A stretch of 9,258 bases of DNA from DATEEG01 sp035525055 (lineage in GTDB: Bacteria; Actinomycetota; Acidimicrobiia; Spongiisociales; ZC4RG35). The stretch spans positions 1-9,258 of the forward strand of contig DATLEZ010000158.1 of assembly GCA_035525055.1 (NCBI GenBank), given 5' to 3'. The number at the start of each line of letters is the position of its first letter. Position 1 is the stretch's first letter. Shown here one piece after another: positions 6,407 through 9,258 of this stretch. Below the pieces are notes generated by a model. The model was not told the DNA's origin. It made no database searches and worked only from the letters and a program-made list of their open reading frames with translations. The position numbers and the translations under genes were made by a program.

Positions 6407-7362
6407 GCCTTCTCCGTTCCTGTGGGCTGGTGGGCGGTCGGCGGCGGGTGGGCGAGACCGACAGCCGCTGCGCGCGCCAGCGATTGCCAGGTCTCGGAGC
6501 TCACACCGTAAGGGCGCGCAGGCGCGAGGATCGTCTCGATCGCGGCCGTGCCGGTGGTAACGGCGCCGCTCATCTCCTGAACCGCGACATGCGGATGCGT
6601 CTGAATGAGGCAGAGGACTGTCGCGAGCGGGTCGAGGCGCGCGGAGAGCTCCTGGATATCGGCCTCGCGGTAGACGCACACGTTGGCGACCGGGTCGACG
6701 CCGAGCGTCGCTCGGAACTGAGCCGCGGCGTCATGCTCCCACGTCCTCTCGCTCTCGAGCAGCGCCGCCGGGTTCTCGATCGATCGCAGGACGGCGGAGT
6801 CGGCGCCGAAGATGATGCCCAGCCGAGGCCGCGGACTGGTACTCGGCACCTCGGCAAGAATTTCGGAAAGCGCCGCAAGGGCGCGAGTGGTCTCGAAGAT
6901 AGGCGCGTCGGAACGGGCCGAGATGAGCGCCCGCCGTGTCCTGACGAGGACGTCGTCCGGCGGCGATTCGGCGTTGTCCGGCCTGCGCGAGTCAACGATC
7001 TCGATCCAGGCGTCAACTTGGCCACAGAAGAAGTGGCGCGCCGTTTCGAGCGGCGACCGATGACCAGTCCCCGTCTGGTAGAGGAGCAGATGCGCCGACG
7101 GGGATGTTGGGGCGCCGGAAACGGCGAGCAGCGACGCCAGTTCTATGCCAAGCACCCGTCCGATCGCGGCCAGGATCGGAGGCGACGGCATGGGAGCGCG
7201 ACCGGTGGAAGGGTTGCGCCCCTGCTCGAGAGCGGCCAGGTAGCTAGGCGAGATGCCCATTCGGCGCGCTGTCTCCCGCATGGACAGACCGTGCTGCTCA
7301 CGGCGGCGCCTCAGGATCCCTCCAAGTTCGCTCGGTGAGGCCTGGCTGGGCGGAGAAGCCAT
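6403..7362 (-). CDS. XRE-family transcriptional regulator of the exporter operon
   Basis: A 319-residue protein from the ATG at 7362. Residues 12-51 form an XRE/Cro-type helix-turn-helix (LGGILRRRREQHGLSMRETA, then MGISPSYLAALEQGRNPS), and the DNA-binding domain ends near 83. The rest (about 88-305) is a mixed alpha/beta region that I do not recognise, plausibly a ligand-sensing domain: it contains RRALISARSDAPIFETTRAL, a GIIFGADSAVLRSI segment and an HPHVAVQEM segment. It is the first gene of a two-gene operon with the exporter (4-nt overlap), so it probably controls export in response to a small molecule and represses its own promoter (inference). A GTG at 7383 would add 7 residues. I prefer 7362 because the -10 box TATACT ends 7 bases before it, which suits a leaderless message. 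Confidence 0.88.
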   Translation of the reverse strand: MASPPSQASPSELGGILRRRREQHGLSMRETARRMGISPSYLAALEQGRNPSTGRAPMPSPPILAAIGRVLGIELASLLAVSGAPTSPSAHLLLYQTGTGHRSPLETARHFFCGQVDAWIEIVDSRRPDNAESPPDDVLVRTRRALISARSDAPIFETTRALAALSEILAEVPSTSPRPRLGIIFGADSAVLRSIENPAALLESERTWEHDAAAQFRATLGVDPVANVCVYREADIQELSARLDPLATVLCLIQTHPHVAVQEMSGAVTTGTAAIETILAPARPYGVSSETWQSLARAAAVGLAHPPPTAHQPTGTEKA

Positions 7363-7369
7363 GCTGCAC

Positions 7370-7395
7370 AGTATATAGAACACTAGATGTTATAG
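7370..7395 (-). promoter_or_regulatory. Putative leaderless promoter with imperfect palindromic operator for the XRE gene
   Basis: On the minus strand TATACT (7375-7370) is separated from the ATG at 7362 by 7 bases, which places the transcript start at or next to the start codon. Just upstream, 7375-7395 forms an imperfect palindrome, TAxAACA-N5-TGTTxTA, typical in size for an XRE dimer site, and it overlaps the first base of the -10 box. No good -35 is visible. A second -10-like TATAAC lies at 7394-7389. Confidence 0.45.
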
Positions 7396-7482
7396 AGAGC
7401 GGCAGGACCTCGGCCGGTGAAAAGGACCCCGACGATGCCCGAGGGCAGCGTCGCTCTAACCTCTAGAACTGACGGACATTGG

Positions 7483-7785
7483 TTACATCTCGGGTTCTCC
7501 GGATCGGAATAGGAGAACCGATGACAGAACGAAGTCGCTAAAAGTGTGCCACGGCGATTCCTCCGACCTGCCGTAGTCAAGCCGCCATGACCTCTTCAAT
7601 GACCAGGTATCGCTAGCAACGAAGTTATGGATTGTGCTGGCCCACTCCCCGGTGTTGTAGTTCCGAATCGAGAGGGTCATAGTGTGCGACTTGTTGTCAA
7701 AATTCTGGGCGACCGCGGTGAGTTGAGCCTTCCAACCGCCGCCGCAGCTCACATCGATAAACGGCGCTTCCATCCTGGCGACCAC
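7483..7785 (-). CDS. Chimeric open frame: end of broken sigma copy plus unknown beta-rich tail
   Basis: The frame is open from the frameshifted sigma copy. Its first residues (RVVARMEAP, 7762-7785 region) still match the sigma linker LRLVRRVEAEP. The following 90 or so residues, to the stop at 7483, are unrelated to sigma factors: CGGGWKAQLTAVAQNFDN, then SIRNYNTGEW, then a W-rich end. Alternating hydrophobic and polar residues suggest beta strands, as in Ig-like or extracellular domains, but I do not recognise a family. Base composition is less GC-rich than the neighbours. It may be the tail of another gene captured at the breakpoint rather than an expressed protein, as no ribosome site or signal peptide is present. 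Confidence 0.35.
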   Translation of the reverse strand: MVARMEAPFIDVSCGGGWKAQLTAVAQNFDNKSHTMTLSIRNYNTGEWASTIHNFVASDTWSLKRSWRLDYGRSEESPWHTFSDFVLSSVLLFRSGEPEM

Positions 7786-8062
7786 GCGCAGATGACGGGC
7801 GGCCGCTCGCCGATGATTGGCGATTTGTCGCCGGGCCGCCCCCGTAGGCCCAGGGAAGCTGTCGGTACTGGGGAATGGCGTCCAGCCGGCGCCAGAGTGT
7901 CACCATGGTTTCGGAGACTATGTCATCCACGTCGTCGGGATCGACCCGGCCGCGCACAAAGCGTTGGATCGGCTCGTACACCTCAGCTGCGAGAACCTCA
8001 AAACGGTCGCGCCGCGTAACGCCTGGAGGACCATCCATGACCCTCAGACGGTCGCCATTCAA
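7762..8062 (-). pseudogene. Truncated, frameshifted second copy of the ECF sigma gene
   Basis: From MDGPPGVTRRDRFEVLAAEV to LPWAYG, 54 of 66 residues equal the intact sigma factor at 4832-5386, with DPDDVDDIVSETMVTLWRRL fully kept. After LPWAYG the frame is lost: a +1 insertion in a run of five C on the plus strand (7839-7843). In the next frame the match resumes (ARRQIANHRRAAARHLRVV against ARRHIANSRRGAQRHLRLV) and stops after MEAP at 7762. Region 4, needed for -35 binding, is absent. The usable start is the ATG equivalent to the intact gene (about 8039) or the TTG at 8062, 12 bases after the kinase stop. Without region 4 it cannot act as a normal sigma factor. A sequencing error could explain the homopolymer shift but not the lost region 4. 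Confidence 0.88.
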
Positions 8063-8085
8063 GGATGGTTCCCGTTACCCGCCGA
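7881..8085 (-). repeat. Direct repeat, right copy
   Basis: Counterpart of 5229-5434, same orientation, about 2.65 kb apart. It shows the ancestral order: kinase stop (8075-8077), short leader, sigma start. Homologous recombination between the two copies would remove the exporter/regulator pair. Confidence 0.9.
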
Positions 8086-9052
8086 TGACGTCGAGGAGTT
8101 CGTCGATCCGGTCAATAGTGAGCGGCGTACCGAAGAGCTCGTCGAAGCGACCGATGGAATGTTCCTTGTCTGTGTCCGAAGATCGAGGATCCAGCCATTC
8201 CTTGGCCGCCGACTCGAAGAAATGCCCGAACTGGGCGATGAGCATCGAGAAGGAGCCCCGGTTGGTCAAGCGGCCCGGGCCTCCCGTCTCGAGATAGGAG
8301 CCGTAAAGCTGTTTTGACCGTTCCGGGCTTCCGACGGTGAAGTCGAACATCACTACCCCGAGTTCGTGGCTCGGGTCTTCGAGTCCGCAATTCTCCCAAT
8401 CGATCACGCAGATCCCGCCCCGGGCCATCGGGAGGACGTTGTCTGCGAAGAGATCCCGGTGGCAGTTCTGTAGGTTCCCGGGCGTTTCGATCAAAGCTTC
8501 GAGAGCGACGAGCATCGGTACTTCGGCCGAGAAGGCATCGGCGAAAGGCGCCCCCCTCTCGGTCAGGCGGCGGCTGAGATCATGCCAGGCCGAGCTCCCG
8601 ACCGGATCCGTGTACCAGGGGTGGACCGGCCGAACCGGTTGGTGGCTGACGCGGTGGATGGCGCCGATTGTCTGGCCGACATCCACCGCATCGAAGCCTC
8701 GGTCAGCCGGGAGCAGATCGACCCACTCGTACACCCTCACCTGGCGACCGTCGGCCATTGCGAGGACCGAGCCCGTGTTGGCGCGGAGCGGGCGGGGAAG
8801 AGTTACCTGGGTTTGGACGAGCACCGCTTCCTGAAACGCGACGTCGGCGGCAGCATCGCTTTCGCTCTGGGGCTCGAAGCTCTCTTTGACCGCAAATGAC
8901 CCCTGGTCGCTAGAGAGCCGCCAGACCTGACCCTGCTCACCTCGGGCAGCGGGTTGCAGGTCAAAGGGCGCACCCAACCCGAATGTCTCTGCCACTTGGT
9001 CTGCAAAGGGGTCCAAGTCCCCGACGCTAAACGACGCTGCTCCCGGGAGCAC
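8075..9052 (-). CDS. Phosphotransferase of the aminoglycoside phosphotransferase (APH) family
   Basis: A 325-residue kinase-like enzyme. The N-lobe has GEQGQVWRLSSDQGSFAVKE (38-57) with K56 as the likely ATP-contacting lysine, and the hinge is near VRVYEWVDLL (105-114). The catalytic loop is NCHRDLFADNVL (196-207) with D200 as the likely base and N205 binding magnesium. The metal-binding aspartate is D218 in CVIDWENCG. This is the APH/choline-kinase fold. The family phosphorylates hydroxyls on antibiotics, sugars, choline or homoserine; the substrate cannot be told here, so resistance should not be assumed. The start is GTG at 9052 without a clear ribosome site; later starts would cut conserved sequence shared with the left remnant. 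It once preceded a sigma gene by 12-36 bases in the same direction; the sigma part is now broken. Confidence 0.88.
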   Translation of the reverse strand: MLPGAASFSVGDLDPFADQVAETFGLGAPFDLQPAARGEQGQVWRLSSDQGSFAVKESFEPQSESDAAADVAFQEAVLVQTQVTLPRPLRANTGSVLAMADGRQVRVYEWVDLLPADRGFDAVDVGQTIGAIHRVSHQPVRPVHPWYTDPVGSSAWHDLSRRLTERGAPFADAFSAEVPMLVALEALIETPGNLQNCHRDLFADNVLPMARGGICVIDWENCGLEDPSHELGVVMFDFTVGSPERSKQLYGSYLETGGPGRLTNRGSFSMLIAQFGHFFESAAKEWLDPRSSDTDKEHSIGRFDELFGTPLTIDRIDELLDVIGG

Positions 9053-9090
9053 CCGAGAGTGCCGTAGGGCACCAGTTTTCGCTGGGAGGG

Positions 9091-9132
9091 TGGGCCCGGA
9101 GAGAATCGAACTCTCAGCCTTGGGATTAAAAG
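9091..9132 (-). other. tRNA-Lys(TTT) 3' fragment, probable att site of an integrated element
   Basis: On the minus strand, starting at the anticodon loop CTTTTAA (positions 32-38), the sequence matches the tRNA plan exactly: TCCCA (39-43), AGGCT (44-48), T-arm GAGAG-TTCGATT-CTCTC (49-65), acceptor strand CGGGCCC (66-72) and A73 at base 9091. The 5' half is missing: no GGGCCCG acceptor partner, no D-arm, and the five bases before the loop cannot pair with TCCCA. Such 3' fragments are left at the far end of elements that integrate into tRNA genes through tyrosine integrases. From the orientation, the element would lie at higher coordinates (9133 onward) and the older chromosome to the left. Bases 9133-9258 hold no recognisable gene, but include an inverted repeat GTGTCGG (9146-9152) / CCGACAC (9215-9221). 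Confidence 0.75.
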
Positions 9133-9258
9133 TCAGTTGAGGCAGGTGTCGGGGCGTGTCGTCAGATGACGAAAAGTGCCTTCTAACTGGGGTTCCGGGG
9201 TTGCTGGTTACGGGCCGACACGTCTGGTATCGATAGATGCCAGGGTGAATGTGGTCAG

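Noticed and set aside
6407..6679. 91-residue N-terminal extension of the exporter
   Set aside because: Arg/Pro-rich, not membrane-like and fully overlapping the regulator gene in another frame; the GTG at 6406 with GGAG upstream gives the normal family length.
9209..9217. GGCCCGTA on the minus strand resembling the 5' end of tRNA-Lys
   Set aside because: It is about 80 bases from the anticodon loop instead of about 25, the first acceptor base does not pair, and no D-arm follows; probably chance.
9053..9258. Kinase frame stays open upstream to the window edge
   Set aside because: The open stretch runs through the tRNA-Lys fragment and shows no kinase-like sequence; homology with the left copy ends at about 9041.

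Overview
The DNA is GC-rich, with densely packed genes in mostly minus-strand runs. Its gene families point to an actinobacterium: a MenB C-terminus of the mycobacterial kind, a large cyclase/NB-ARC/TPR protein, and an ECF sigma factor followed by a membrane protein. An acidimicrobial or related lineage seems plausible to me, but no marker gene here settles it.

Layout. 1-80: end of menB (+). 81-399: no gene, but a cluster of C-rich tandem repeats and palindromes. 400-3528 (-): a 1042-residue multidomain protein (DUF4062, class III cyclase homology domain, STAND/NB-ARC ATPase, TPR-like repeats), probably a signal-sensing or conflict-type protein. 3529-3894: non-coding, with a short hairpin and three copies of a 19-bp tandem repeat. 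3895-4134 (+): a small single-span membrane protein followed by a likely intrinsic terminator. 4254-5386 (-): ECF sigma factor and a membrane-anchored partner, overlapping by 4 nt. 5483-7362 (-): an XRE-type regulator and an RhtA-like EamA exporter, also overlapping by 4 nt. 7483-8062 (-): a broken second copy of the sigma gene joined to unrelated sequence. 8075-9052 (-): an aminoglycoside-phosphotransferase-like kinase. 9091-9132 (-): the 3' part of a tRNA-Lys gene without its 5' half, as left at one end of an integrated element.

The main structural result is that 5229-5497 and 7762-9041 are two decayed copies of one ancestral unit, kinase followed by sigma factor on the minus strand. The left copy kept the sigma gene and its partner but lost about 0.9 kb of the kinase. 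The right copy kept the kinase but lost sigma region 4 and gained a +1 frameshift. The exporter/regulator pair lies between them, and the last codons of the exporter run into the kinase remnant of the left copy, so this junction is a recombination breakpoint. With the tRNA-Lys fragment at the right edge, the right half of the window looks like a rearranged, transfer-prone region.
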